A stretch of 64,000 nt of DNA. Origin: Hirundichthys speculiger (Eukaryota; Chordata; Actinopteri; Beloniformes; Exocoetidae). The notes beneath the pieces are model-generated. The model was not told the origin of the DNA and searched no databases. It worked only from the letters and a program-made list of their open reading frames with translations. Below are positions 12,053-26,184 of the stretch, piece after piece (positions within the stretch are counted from its first letter, which is position 1; every line of letters begins with the position of its first letter). Where the stretch lies: the NCBI GenBank assembly GCA_018398805.1, contig JAGFBZ010000184.1, forward strand, positions 296,073 to 360,072. Direction: 5' to 3'. The position numbers and the translations under genes are program-made.

Positions 12053-12582
12053 TATAAAATAGCACAATTGCAGTAACTATTCTTACACATTTTTACTTGT
12101 TCAAATTATATATAATTAGTAGAAAAAAATAAAAAATGAAGTGCAGGGCAGAAAATAACAGTTCTGATGCATGGACTTAATTTAAAAGATGGACATTATG
12201 TGAAACACTTAAATTAAAATACAGAGATATCAAGGTAAAAGAAAAGACCTGTTAAAGCCAATACCTGCTGATGATCTGTTTCCAGGAGCAAAGAAAGCGT
12301 TTTAAAGCGTCTTTAAAGGATGTGATTAAAAGAACAAATAAAACGAGGGGATAATGTAAATTCATGAGTTTGAACCTACATTCCCAAACTCAATATTACA
12401 CACACAGCTGGGTTTACATTGTCATAACAGTTAACAAAGTTCCAAAGCTCAAAACTAAACAATATTTTACAAGCAAAACCATCTATTTCTCAGCAGCATC
12501 AGCAGCACCTGAGCGCTCTACATGAATATAAACGTTCCCGTAAACGCAAACAAGCAGAACCACTGGTGAATGTACTACTGAC

Positions 12583-12790
12583 CTCTGAGATCCAGCGGGA
12601 CGAGCCCAGCCACTACTTTTCACCAAAGCTGAGTGAGTTGGATGCCGCGTGCTGTCACCATGCCTCCGGCGCGAGACAGACGACTGGACTGGTCCGCTCC
12701 TGAGCGTCGCGCGTGTCAGCGCGTCTGATCCGCCGCAGGTCCGTCCCCCTCCCTCCACAACAATGGTATGGTCCGAGCGGCTCAATGCCT
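12583..12790 (-). promoter_or_regulatory. greb1: Candidate greb1 promoter and noncoding first exon (CpG island)
   Basis: In an otherwise AT-rich area this block is dense in CpG (for example GCGTCGCGCG near 12700). On the minus strand it ends with the strong donor CTCAGAG then GTCAGT at 12583/12582. The first coding exon begins with only 7 untranslated bases after an acceptor, so a separate noncoding first exon is needed; this is the only convincing donor with CpG-island context upstream. A TTTTAAAA box at about 12815-12823 would sit some 30 bp upstream of a start site near 12785-12790. The exon's 5' limit is a guess. Confidence 0.55.
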
Positions 12791-13030
12791 TTTAGCTCCT
12801 CCGAGTCTTTTTGTTTTAAAACCACAGCTGTGTCATGTTTCATGTATTTGTGAGAGGAGATAACCCTTCAGAGAAACGGTCAAATCATACATAATAACTT
12901 AGCACCGATTCCAATTCAGAGCAGTTCAATCATGCTTAATTAATCCCCAAAGGGATATAATGTATCGTAATATATATATTTATATAAATAACTGTTTTCA
13001 AGCTCACAAACTTGCTTGTATGCACAGGCC

Positions 13031-14015
<985 letters not shown>

Positions 14016-14639
14016 AATAGACTTCTTGCCATAAAAAAAATACTTAAGGTATACAGAAACTGAGACACACCTTTTTTTTTTCTCATTTTAAAGTGACATT
14101 TAGTCCAAACAGAAATTTTAGAGCATCCTCTACTTAAATAATAATAATTTAAAAAAAAAACTCGAGTGACAGAAACAACATTTCCTAATGAAAATGACTG
14201 AGAAACGGACACCATCTATTAGTCAAATAAATTCGGACCGGTACTCGATATCAGAGGCAGGTTGTGGATTTATGTCGCCCTCTACTGGCAGATAGAAGAC
14301 CTGCATGTAAAGGTAAAATATTGTCGCCTGCAAAAATCTGAGCAGGTCATTTGCATCGTTTATACTCTTTGAATTAAGGATTTTATATGTTTTTATTTCA
14401 TAGCTATGATATTGAGAAAAAAACCCTGCTTGATAAAATGTCACCATTAATAATTTTGTTTCACAAACAAAACAGTTGATATCGATTAAAAATAGAGGTA
14501 TACAAAGAAACGCACACACATACTCATACCTCACCACCCTACCACTAATATGAATGACTCCAATTAAAAAAATCTTAAGATATGGTGGTGCCCTTGTTTT
14601 TAAAACTATTTTTAACCAAACCCCTAAATCAGGCGTTAT

Positions 14640-14705
14640 CAGACTTTATCTGTATAACGCTTTTCATGTGACTTAATGTTGCACAAAGTGCTCTACTGGC
14701 AAAAA
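14640..14705. repeat. Short dispersed-repeat fragment
   Basis: TTTATCTGTATAACGCTTTT followed by CAAAGTGCT resembles a common fish LINE/SINE segment remembered as 'TTTATATAGCGCTTTTC... CAAAGTGC'. Only a fragment is present, so no family is named. Confidence 0.35.
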
Positions 14706-17100
14706 GCAAATATTAAAGTAAAATCTGCAAAGCAACACATAACCCCAGTGCCCCTACCTCACCCTACACTAGTTCAATGAAAGAAAGAAAAAAGAAAACA
14801 GAAAGAAAAGTGAACAAATTACAAAATTTTGAAGGTTACTTCTCTCGGCTGAAAAAGTACGGTAGGTCCTGAGTGATTTTTTCTGTTTTCTCTGTGGGTG
14901 AAGTTAGAAGGTGTCTCACAGAAGAGGGTTGTGAAAGGATAAAAGCAAGTGTGATACAAAAACAGGGTCAAAACTCTGAGTTTTCTTGGACAGTTAGAGA
15001 ACCTCAAAAGCAGTTGTAAAACAAAAAGGTAGCACATAGACTTGAAAATGGATGTGAGCTCCCTTCCTGGTTGTCGTTTCTTGATCACAGCGTGGCTCAG
15101 CATTAGAGTCACAGAGAAATCGTCTCAGCCTGCAGTGATCTGAGGTGACAGAAATCATTCTTTCTACTTCACGCGCTTTGTTCCAATGTGACATTAACAA
15201 CTTTAAATTTTCATCAAAAATGAACCCGACAAGTCAAGAGAGAGCAAAAGAGAAGGCTGCGTTCATACAAATCCTCCTTTTTCAAAGAGCATCATGGGAA
15301 GAATTATGAAAATACAAGTGTACAACAGACCCAGAAGATCAAGCAGACTTCCAAAGCAGCATGTATTTCTCATTCAACACCTCCCCACTTCCACCACCAC
15401 GCCCACACACGCAATCTGTCATGCTGATCAGACAAAGAAGCACCCCTCTGACCCCCCCACCCCCCATCCCCACCCCCCACCCCTGTGCTAGGTGTCCCTG
15501 TGGCTCCAACAGACCAAAAGAACAGACAGGTGAGTTTATCAGAGCCGTTAGTTTTTCATGTCATACTGGTAGAAACATGTGGACAATAACTGCTTTTATT
15601 AACAACGGGGACCGATGTGCCTTCTCTTATGTTTTTATACTTTTGTTCCCTCGTGAACATATGATGTGATCCTATAACTGAGCTTATGGTCTCGAGATTT
15701 ATAAGAAATGAACAAAAACCAAAAAACAAACTCAGAAAGCTGCAAACATAGCTATGTTTAGGTTCTTCTAATTTAGTACGACCACATTTCTAGTTGTCAC
15801 TTTTGTCAGTTAACAGGATTCAACTGTTTTACTGTTGAGATATGAAGGTTTAATCTTTGTAGTTTTAGTTAGGCACGGCAACATGAGGCGTCTGATAATT
15901 ATAGAGTTATAAATAAAGCTTTAATAAAGCTTCACTTTAATGAACCACCCTCTGGAAACAGGTACTTGAGATGACCATTACCACCATCGTGACTTACTGA
16001 GTTATGAAACATTCCAGTTACAGCTCTATTAAGTTTTTAATAATGTCAGATTATTCAATCGTATCTCATTTACATATGAATAATCAAATAAATAAAACAA
16101 ATGAAGAAGATTTTCATCAGCCACATGGCAGATTTATACAGAGGCATTTTTATCAGTTTGAGCCAGAATTAGATCAGTTTTTTCTCCAATGAGAACACAG
16201 ATCAGACAGAACTTGAAGCTGTGAAAGATGCTCACCACTAAACCCAAGCTAAAAGAACTTCCATCTATTTTCTGCTCTTGTTTCATCCTGTTTGGAGTTA
16301 CAAACAAACAACCCTACACAGGGATGGGCATGAGAAAGGCCCTGACCGGTATGTGATGGAGCTTTCTAGCTGCGAGGCAACAGCGCTGAAACCGCACCCC
16401 CACGCTTCACGCTTCTTCCAATAATTTCCAGAGATACTTAAATCATAAGGCTTACTTACAAAAGGCATAACAATTTTCCGCCGCCGTCCTCCCCCCTAAT
16501 TACAGCTTACATTTTGTCACTGAGAAACCCATACTTCATCCTTTCCACCGGCCCAACTGGGCAGTGCCAATCTGTGCAGTGGCACAGCCACGCCACGCCA
16601 ACACAACGTCCCCTGATGGGAGAACAGGTGTTGGACAGGGTCCAGTGGAGCAGAGCGGAGCGGGCTGCTACCGTATACCAGATGAACCGGCCAGCACCGA
16701 CTCCTCTGGCCCGAGGGAGGGGGACCCAGCCATTTATTAAGTGTGTTCACGCACGTGACTGTGTGTGTGTGTGTGCATGTGTGTGTTCTGTGAGGGCAGC
16801 AGCAGTAGTAAAACAATAAACCTCAACAAAACTGATTGGGACCCAAAGACCCAACAGGGAGGCAGACTAATCTGAGAAATCCCAGAACAAAAACTCCATA
16901 TGTTTGCTTGGAGCAACAAAAAAAAAAGAGAAAAAAAAGAACATCCTGCTTGGACATTTTTATGTGACATAAAGAGATGTGAAATAAAAGCCTGCAGTAA
17001 ACATTTTTATATATTTTTTGCTTAAACAAGAATAAAACCTCAACGTAGATTATTGACAAACTGAAAACAGTCAATGAAACACATCACACTCACAGCTTTT
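14706..17100. other. Intergenic, no gene seen
   Basis: Contains a C-rich run at 15446-15484, a moderately GC-rich patch at 16540-16740 and a GT repeat at 16757-16790. Open frames are short and lack flanking splice signals or known domains. Confidence 0.45.
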
Positions 17101-17939
17101 CTTCTCACTAATTTCGGACGGCCTTAAATCAGGTCCCATTACCCATTTATGTTTTCTGACCCAGACCTTAAGAAACTGGTTTATTGGGTTTTTGAGATTA
17201 GTTTCTCAAGCCCCTTTACTGCTAATTTTACAGCCAAAATGACACTGGGTATGATGATTTGCTAAGTCGCTGTGGAGCCATATTGGCTTAGGCAAGGCTT
17301 GTAGTTCCTGTTAATGGGTTGAATATAATACTTTATGTCCCGTTGCTATAGCCACGGTGCTTAACTTGTGATGTAAAAATAGTCCAGCCCATTCATTTTA
17401 GCATAAATACTTCACTTCGCTTCAAGACACAGATTGAGCTGTATGTAAAACATGTCTGTTTGAATGTGCCCTGGCAGAGGGAAAAAGGTATTGCTACTTT
17501 ACACATAATGACGGCCCAGGTCGTTTGGCTGAGAATAATGGTGGTTTTGCTGTAAAGCATATCACTCTCATTAGGTTTTTACACACTGGTCGTGCCTAAC
17601 TGGAGATGCACTTGTCTGAAGACACACACGTATGCTTACACGTACATTGTGCACTCACACATACAAACACACACATGCATACTCATATCCATCTCCAAAG
17701 TCGTTAAAGCCCTTTGAAAAGAGGCCTCATTTGAGAGAAGCAATAAAATTTTTAATCATTTTATTACCAAAAGAGTATTTAACAAGTGGGTAATGAAACG
17801 CCAAAGGCAGGTTAGCAGAGTTTAACCTTCATAGAGGAAGCCATGTATCACATGCTGCCCCCAGGCATGATGGGACAGAAATGTCATCCTCCATTATCCA
17901 CCATACCTGAAGTGTGGCGTCGTGCGGCTGGCTGGCAGG

Positions 17940-18060
17940 CAGGCAGGCGTCTCGCTCTGCAAGGCGAGCCTGACGGGAAATTAGGGGGAAATTCAATTAA
18001 CGGACGTTTTTTACGCACCAGGGAGAGGGCACCGTTGAGCACACACCTTAATGGGTGATG
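17940..18060. promoter_or_regulatory. Enhancer-like island
   Basis: Complex, non-repetitive sequence with AATTAG and TTCAATTAACGG homeodomain-type sites between GC-rich flanks. Conservation cannot be tested here; the call is by composition only. Confidence 0.22.
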
Positions 18061-18715
18061 CATACACTCTGTAACAAATGTAGCACATGCATACCTCAAA
18101 GTAATCCTACCCTTATCACGCTGTGAGGGGGGGCGCTAATGGGACAGGAGATCAGCAGAAGCTCATGTTGTTTCCAAAGTTAACAGGCATTGTGTCGCCT
18201 CAAACTTTTCTGTAAACTTTTTTCCTGCTCACTCTGCCAGCAGAGAGCCGGCTTTGTTAATCCGCCTGCTCTCTAAATCTTTCTCCCTGATGTGATAGTA
18301 TTGCTGGGTCGCTCCGCTGCTTTCCCTAGTAGGTCAATTAAGGGAAAATGAGGCAGTTGGGGACACTCTCAGTCTGCCACCATAAAAGAACCATACCTAA
18401 CTACCTGCTTGGCAATTGCTCATATAATGCACCTTTAAATTGCCCTGCAGTGTAGGTGCAAGTGCGGCTGAGTGTGCGTGATGCAAAGAGCTAGAATAAG
18501 AAAGGAAAGCCAAAAGGGAGAGAGGTGCATCGTCGAGTTTAGTGCATATTTGCTGGAGAATTTTAAAAAAGCGCTTTTCCTGAAAAGCAATCATCAAGTT
18601 TTTAAGGAAGGCGTAATACACCTGCTACCTCTGGTAGCACCAAATAGAGGTCCATACATTACATCCTGCAATTTCTTTGACACACAAGAATAATTTATGG
18701 CTGATAACAAGAAAT

Positions 18716-18920
18716 ACTCAATTTTCAATAACAAGCTTCTGCGGTACTTAGAGGGACTGGCCCCCAAAGTTAATTGAAAAGTGTCCTGGCTCTCATTTGC
18801 ATAAGAAACACATTTAAAGGTGAAAAATTATAAATAAATATGCGGCCACCTGTGAAATATGGCTTTTGGCCTGCTGGTCATTTATAACTTTACCTTTAAT
18901 TACATGACAGGCGGGGCTTC
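18716..18920. promoter_or_regulatory. Enhancer-like island with octamer motif
   Basis: Holds a perfect octamer site ATTTGCAT (18795-18802), GTTAATTGAAAAG, several TAAAGGTGAAA/TTTACCTTTAAT blocks and the AT-rich element ATTATAAATAAATATGC. The density and lack of simple repeats resemble vertebrate conserved noncoding elements; this is inference. Confidence 0.32.
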
Positions 18921-20459
18921 TGCAGCTGTAATGAGAGGCTGGAGTGATGGAGAGGAGTGTGTGAGAGACAGAAGGCTATAGGTCATTTAGTGCATGAACA
19001 GACAAACATGCACGGAGACCCTCACTGACAGACATTACAGACAGCTAGAACTATACTGTACATATAAGAACACTCACACATGCACACACATATACAAACA
19101 AAGACAGACTTGACTCATGGTCCCAGTTTAAAATTGCAAAGGTTACTTATGAATAATTTCATAACTTATAATAAAATCTGGAGAACTCATTACCTTTTCA
19201 TAGGCCACTCTGTTACAGGGAACGCATCATCCTGTCCTCCATTGTGTACAACGTCACATGCCACTTCGCTCTGGATCTCTGGACGTCGGGAGAAAATCTG
19301 ACAATAACCGCTCTGCTGGTAGAATTTTATCACTAATGAGTTCAACCAATCAAAAAGTGACTCAGTGTCATGGTTTATAGCTTCCTTTTGTGATCCTCTG
19401 TGGGGTAGTTTAACCTACATTACTCTTATTTTGAAAGAAATTGTTTCATTGTGCATGCTTTAATTACTTCCTGCTCTTGTTCCAAACTTACAGTTTCAGT
19501 TACTATTTGCCATCAGCGATACTTTGTAAGTTATCACCTTTCCCAGTATCTAAAGTATCTTTTTCCTTCTGGTGCCAGAACCACGGTGTAGATGTGTGCC
19601 CTGTGTCGGTGCTTTGTTCTGCTCAGCACCACATTACTTTTTGTGTCCCTGTCCCTGCCGTTCATCATCTGTATTTGTTCTTTTGTGTTGTTGTTAAAAT
19701 GATCATTTTATTCTTCACCTGCCTACCTCCTGATCCGCATGTGCCGAGGAAGCACGTGCAGATCAGGACATGACTATTACAGCCCGTCAGTTTGCTAATA
19801 TGAGCCTTACAGTCCTGAGAAAAATTTGTTGGCAACCCCCCCCCAAGTCTCTGCATTTAGAATTCACCGAAGAAAGCATCACTCACATTCATAGCCTATC
19901 GGATAGGTACCTGAACCAGTTTCAGACAATGAAGCTTGTTAAAAGTGGCCAGTTAAAATGCCAATGAATACAGACTCTGACAAAAGTTGGGCTGAGAGAA
20001 GCGTTACAGATCTGGGGACAGATGTACTTAAACAAAAGACAGGATGCTGGATATGCAGCATGTGACACTTCTGGCCCCGTCTCTCTATCTCGCTCCATCT
20101 CTCCCTCCCTCCTTTTCTTTTATGCATAAAGAAAACAGCTTGCATTGCCCTGCAGGTACTACCAGAGCGCCGTGCCGCCTTGCACCACTTTCACTTTCAC
20201 CTTCACTCCTTCTCTGCGGTCACTTCCCGGTAGAGCTCGCCGCGGCACTTGCTGGGGTGGTCTTTTCCTCTCTCTCTCCACATCTACCTTCCTTTTAATA
20301 AGAATAATAATAATAAAAAAAAAACCCTCTTACTCCATATCCTTGGAGGAAGGGAGGGAGAAGTGAACCAGGGAGAGAAGCTACGCCCCGGCCCAGCCCA
20401 GTAAGTCCTATTATAAGTAGGAGAAGGCCACATTTCACCATTTCACCCTCCAGAAATAT

Positions 20460-20620
20460 TACAAGATAGACAAGCAAGCAGGGGCTAATCCCTGGGATGA
20501 AATTAGCAGTGGAGGGGTTAGTGGCAGGATGGAGTGATGATAAAAAGGGAGGGAGGGGGTTGGGATGGGTAGCTGAGCTCGGCTAGAGGCGACTCGTCCA
20601 CAGGGATAATTACAAGATGC
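20460..20620. promoter_or_regulatory. Enhancer-like island
   Basis: Contains GGGCTAATCCCTGGGATGAA (two opposed TAATCC/GGATGA bicoid-type sites) and CAGGGATAATTACAAG. Non-repetitive. Regulatory role inferred from site composition only. Confidence 0.25.
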
Positions 20621-21000
20621 TCCTGGGGTCTGTCTGTGTGTCTGTCGGCTACGCTGGGCTGGCCTTCATTTTTGATGGCTCTATTTTCAACAAGGGGGAC
20701 TAGTTCTGTCCCTCACCGTGTGTGTGCCTGTGTGTGTGTGTGCATGTAAGGGAGTGTGTTTGTATCGCCCTTTCTTTCTGAGTCTCCAGTGCTTTAGATA
20801 CATAGTAAAAGCTATTAAAATTGAAATTGTTCTAGGGGCAGTGAGCGAACGAGGGAGAGAGGCGACACACTCAACCCCCATGACAGACTGTTTAATAATG
20901 GCTGTACAGGACTGCGTGTGCGCGTATGTGTTTGTGAGAGGAGCGAGCCTGTGACCCATCTGACGGGCCTCGTGTGAATATTTCCATTTATTCCTTTATG

Positions 21001-24000
21001 TATTTATCTCCCTGAAATCGGGATTTTTCTCACAAAGATTTAAAAAGTTTAACCTTGTTTAGAGACTCCTCTCAATATGATATATAAGCAATGAAGCATT
21101 TGCAAAACTTCATTCAAAACCGCGTTTTGCTGAGTAGCTGTAACGGTTATATTTACCAGCCTTATGCAACAGTACCTTTGCTTTTCTTTAGCTGTTTTCT
21201 CAATACTTTATGCAAATACTAACTATTTAAATGCAACCAAAGATTAGAGCAGAGAAGCGTTATTCTAAATTCCCCATATGACAAGTATAAGTGAGCATGT
21301 TTCCCTCGCTACCCCTTTGGTCAGAAGTAGGAGGTGAGCATAGCAACAAAAAGCTTTGACCAGCACACTGACCCCTCTCTGGGGAAACAATGACTTTGAA
21401 AATGCTGGAACACACACACACACGCGCACACACACACACACACAAAAGAAGAATAGAGTGTGCAAACTCATTCATCATGTTAACAAATATTGCAGGCTAT
21501 TGTAGGCGCACACGGAGAGAAGACAACAGCTAAAACAGTTGCTCCGCGGTCAGTGGATGTTTCACTCATGCACGTGCGCGCTCTCATTGCAGTATGCAAA
21601 TTTTCACACACACATTAACATGCAAAAAAAAAAAAAACCAAAAAAACCCACAGCTTTTTTTTTTTTTTTTTTTTTTTAGAGGCACATTTATTTTTTAAGA
21701 CAAATTCAGAGTATCAATTATAAATTCTCCTGACTCAAATTGACCCGCTTCCTGTACTGTGTAGACCTGCAATACACTTCAAGTTTCTAGTTTTATTTTC
21801 CCGGCAACCCAACTTGAAGACCCCATTCATCAAGTTTAAGGTATAATTCTCCTGATGGAGCGGCTGAATTGATGTGCTCGCTTGCAATTATTTATAATGA
21901 ATTCATATGTGTTGACAGCAGTCAGGTGGCACAATCATTACCTAGTTAATAACCCTCTCAAAACTACTGCTGTGTCTAAAACCTGTTTATTTCCTGTTAA
22001 AGAAAAAAAAAAAAAGCTAATGGGACAAAGACTGGAGAAGCAGATGAGGGGCTCCTTATGGGACCTGTAGATGGAGCTCTAGACCAGGAAATGGTACTGA
22101 GCCGGACTGGAACGTGGAGCATAGCGCAGAGTGGTGTAGGTGTGCATGTGTGAGAGGTAGAAATAGAAAAATAGAACAAGAAAGATGGAAAGTGTGTGTA
22201 TGTGTTAGAAAACGAGCAGAGAGAGAGAGAGAGAGAGGTGTACAGTACCTGATGTTACAGAATAGTCTAATGACCGTCCTTCCTTGTCTTTGAGCTTGCA
22301 GACAGAGTCATCCAGCACATTCAGCACCAGAATAGCTACAGAACATCACTGCATAAAGCAAAGTTGTAAACAAAAAAAGAGCACACTACATCATCAGGTA
22401 AGGCAGGGCCAGCACCACATTTTCCTTCTGATAAATGCAACGTCTCACATAATTCACACATTGATACAAACACTTGGACGGGAAGTTTCTATCGGCCCAC
22501 TTTATGTTAAATACTGTTGTCAGAGTTCTCCGAAACCTCCGTTTACTAAGTGGAACATAATAAATGTATCTTTTTTTTTTTTTAACAGATTGATATTCAA
22601 AACCATATAAAACAAGGTAACATACAGATAATGGAAAAGAAATTCTACATTTACACTGAAGTACCTGCAGACCAGAAGTAAAATTAAAGTTCAGCACAGA
22701 ACACCAAGTTAGTTTTTCAGCAATCAATATGTTTCTAATGTTTGACATTTTTCTCAAAATGTGAATAACTTTCTGACACTGTGTCAATATTTTCTATGCT
22801 TATTTATTATCATACATTTGGAGCGTAATTATATAAGACATTAAAGGTTGCTTTCATGTGGTAACTTGTAAAGAAGAGCTACAGAGAAGCTGATATATTT
22901 TTCCTTTTTCCACATATTACAACACGATTAGTAAATTTATTCATTTTCAGGTGAATGGTTGGCGTGGTGGTGGCATGAAACTGTGTCAAGGTTTGTTTAA
23001 TTACACCTTAAACACAGAAAATCAAAAGCACCCAGAGTGTAATGAATAAACTGATTTGATTCTTTGTAATGCTGAAACACAAACAGAGTCTGATGTCATA
23101 ACCATCAATGCTGAATTTTCCATGTGGAATAAGACATCACAAATGATCCCCTATTTATAAAGGGACAAAGATTGCAAATCAACAATGATTTAATAATGTC
23201 TGTGTTGCACAATTCAATATAACTCTTTATTTTCATGGAATACTTTAGAGGGTAAAATCAGTTTATTTGGTGTCAGTGGCAATGACATTCATCTGACAGG
23301 AGCTCCATTTTAAAAATAGAAAATGCAGATGTGACAAGTAGCTTGCTCACTGCTCTCGTCTTGACTGCATGTAAAACAGAAAAAAAAGGGGGGAGCAATA
23401 TAAAAAAAGAGAAATAGATACAAACCATGTGTGCAAGCAGAGTTCTTTTTTCACTGCCACGTTTGAATACTAAATGTAATATGCATGTTTAATAAGGCAA
23501 ATTACGTTTAAACCCCTCAAAGTTTTGCATTTAAAATAAGTCCGTCTAGTTTATGACTGTTTTTCACAGACATTTGTCTGTAGGGAATCTCAGATGATCA
23601 CATATCTGGCTCACGCAGATGCAGATCGTGAGAAGAAGAACAAGAAAAAAAAAGACCAACTGACTTCAGAAAAAAACCTGGAACATTTGGTTTCAAGAAA
23701 ACAAACATATGCAGAAATTATAGATGTCAGATATTTAATCTTTTAAGCATTTAGTCACTGATTAAAATTGCAGAACACTTTTGGGCCATATGCTCTGTTC
23801 CTGGAGACAGTACAGTCATAATTTAATAAGAGCTGCAGATGCATGACCACATATGCCGCACTCTGCACTGAACGGGAAAAAAGATGTCCTTGACAATGAC
23901 TCACCCTTTCTGTATTGATACTTTCTATCATTATTTGATTTAACATATTCATTTTTACCAGGCCACATACAACTGAGTTTACCGACAGGCAGAATGGTAA

Positions 24001-24270
24001 AAGAAAAACTCTTCTATCTTTTTCCTGCATCTGCTCATAAGCTGTGTGATTAAAAGAAATTGCTCTTCAGAAAACTAAGTGAAGACAATGACTTTATTAT
24101 ATTATCTGACTTCATTGAAGCCTCTATTATTACTTTTTCATCCTTGTGCATAGTAATGACACTAATACGATGCATTTTAATCATGTTATGTGCGCAAACC
24201 AACACACGGTTTACTCTTAAAATGTATCAGAGAAATTTAGCATTTCAACCTTTCATTCTTGTAAATTAAG
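21001..24270. other. Intergenic, no gene seen
   Basis: AT-rich sequence with A- and T-runs at 21625-21678, a GA repeat at 22218-22237 and no recognised transposon. Open frames here are short and without domains. Confidence 0.4.
21410..21444. repeat. CA microsatellite
   Basis: Alternating CA with a CGCG interruption. Confidence 0.95.
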
Positions 24271-24279
24271 TTCTTTCAT

Positions 24280-24430
24280 TTGCCGCCTCCAGGGAGGTCA
24301 GAGCGAGAGGTTAACCATAAAATTGCACTCATGGGAGCCACACAGGGTGCAGTGTCTTGCTCAAGGACACTACAGCAAAGAAAATTCCTACCAACATGGG
24401 GAGACACCACCCCAGCACCTCCTCACATTT
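24280..24430 (+). repeat. LINE/SINE tail fragment
   Basis: The segment GGTGCAGTGTCTTGCTCAAG then GACACT is a signature remembered from many fish L2/CR1-type and SINE 3' regions. The fragment is degraded; the family is uncertain. Confidence 0.5.
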
Positions 24431-24781
24431 TAATATTTTTGCAAGATGAAACAACCAAGATGTAAAACTGCACACGATAATATTTTGGGTTTAATCACTC
24501 TTTCAACAGTGCTTTCTCTTAAATGACCTGCTTTATGTTAACTGAAAATAATCATTTTATTTCCAGCAGTTGGAAAAAGAAATCATTTATGTCAGTTATT
24601 TAAAAAAAAAAAAGTTACTTTCTTTCTTCTAAATCAACCTAATCACTTATGCACATGCCAACAACGATTATGTTCTGATTCCTAGTTCCTTTTTTTTGTG
24701 TGTAGCTAAGACAGGCTTTGACTTAACGATCATCACCTCCATACCCCCTCAAGGAGTCTCACACATGCAGGGACCCGCGTG

Positions 24782-24805
24782 CACACACACACACACACAC
24801 ACACA
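24782..24805. repeat. CA microsatellite
   Basis: Twelve uninterrupted CA units. Confidence 0.95.
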
Positions 24806-25739
24806 GACGTTGCTGGCTCTTTAGCACTCACCGTTTCCCTGTTCTGCATGTCCATCTCAGCACAGTATGAAAATAAAGCCAGCGCCCTTGACAAAGACAC
24901 CCCAATGTTATAAGACTGCTGTCTTTTTTTCCTTCAAGGGTTCTAATTGGACTCTCAGCTGTCTGGTGGCGGCAAATCTGTCATGAAAAAAATAAATATA
25001 TTTATGTGCATATATATATATGAATGTATGTATTTAGAAATGCATAGCATATACATAGCATTTCCAGAATAAGACAGAAGAGATATTTTATTTAAGTATT
25101 TTACATATGCAGCATACTATTTTTACAATGTATTATTTTCTTTATGAACAGTGCTCCTTTGAACAGTTTTAATTTCTTTCATTTTTTTTTTCCTTTTACA
25201 TATTTGGTCACTAAGTTCATTTAATTTCAGTCTTTCGTGTTCTGAAAGACTAATTTAATCTTATATCTGACGTGCTGCAGAATGACACGGGTTCAGCTGC
25301 ACACGTTCACATCTCTCTCCTCCTTCCTCTCTCAATGTCCAGACTTTGTTGTGTGCGTAATAGTTCCTAATGGTTACAACTAATAAAATGACTAGCCTCT
25401 GGGAGGTATATATAAATCTATTAGTGTTAATAAAGTCTGAAGATACAAGATTACTCTGCAAGGTATTTCACTACACTCTTAGCGCAGTTTCCCACCTTAT
25501 AATAACAAGTTCTCTTTCAGGTGCCTGACATACTCTTTGCTTTCATTATGGAGTTTGTCTGTATAATTATTTTCGATGTAACCACTTTGAACGGAATTGA
25601 AAAAAAAAAAAAAACAAAACTACGACAAAACAGAAGAAAATGAATAATATAGACTGATGAAGATAAGAGTTTACAAAAAAAAGAGAAAGAGGGAGAAAAA
25701 GAGACGAGGGGATACAGTTAGCTGAGTGTGTGTCTGTGT

Positions 25740-26180
25740 GCTCATTTGCCGTCGCTTAATCCCTGATTTAATTTCTAGCCTTTAAACATGACGAATTACA
25801 TTCCTGTCCTCACCTAATGCTTTTAACACTTCCCTATAAGAAGCCTTAATCAGGTGAGATGGGCCTCAGTGCTGTCGGCTTTACACACACACACACACAC
25901 AACCACACACACACACATACGCACCCTAACATGTTATGCAGTTTATGGCAAAAAGATGTTTACAGCGATGCAAAGAGTGCAAATATACAACTGACCAGAT
26001 TTCACAGAAATATCTCTTACATGAGCATGTACACACAGACACACACACACAGATACACACACACCTGCAAACACACACATAGGCTGATTAGCCTGGCTGT
26101 GGTACTATACACCCTGGATAAGCCACCAGGTGGATAATGTGCTGCTTTAGCGCCTTAATTACGCCATAATCTGTTCAGCG
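25740..26180. promoter_or_regulatory. Enhancer-like blocks around CA repeats
   Basis: The flanks (25740-25870 and 26085-26180) are dense in homeodomain-type sites: GCTTAATCCCTGATTTAATT, GACGAATTAC, GCCTTAATCAGG, GGCTGATTAGCC and GCGCCTTAATTACGCC. The middle is split by CA repeats (25882-25918 and 26030-26075). Call by composition only. Confidence 0.3.
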
Positions 26181-26184
26181 TCTC

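Larger units (their letters stand above)
7252..12582 (-). other. Probable greb1 intron 1
   Basis: No coding exon is recognisable. It holds homopolymer runs (9463-9481, T-run near 9000), pyrimidine-rich DNA at 9870-10010, CA repeats at 7590-7612 and 10577-10596, and a TAGA repeat at 12010-12052. Nuclear-receptor half-sites occur at 10488-10500 and 10681-10701. Assignment as intron depends on the candidate first exon at 12583-12790. Confidence 0.5.
17101..21000. other. Intergenic, repeat-poor stretch with enhancer-like islands
   Basis: Almost free of recognisable transposons, unlike the DNA to its right. It has islands with TAATTA-type sites and an octamer motif (listed separately), short CA/GT repeats and a pyrimidine-rich patch at 20080-20125. 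No exon is supported. Confidence 0.4.

Noticed and set aside
12483..12785. 100-codon frame across the CpG island
   Set aside because: High GC removes stop codons by chance; the sequence does not resemble GREB1 and its frame does not join the first coding exon.
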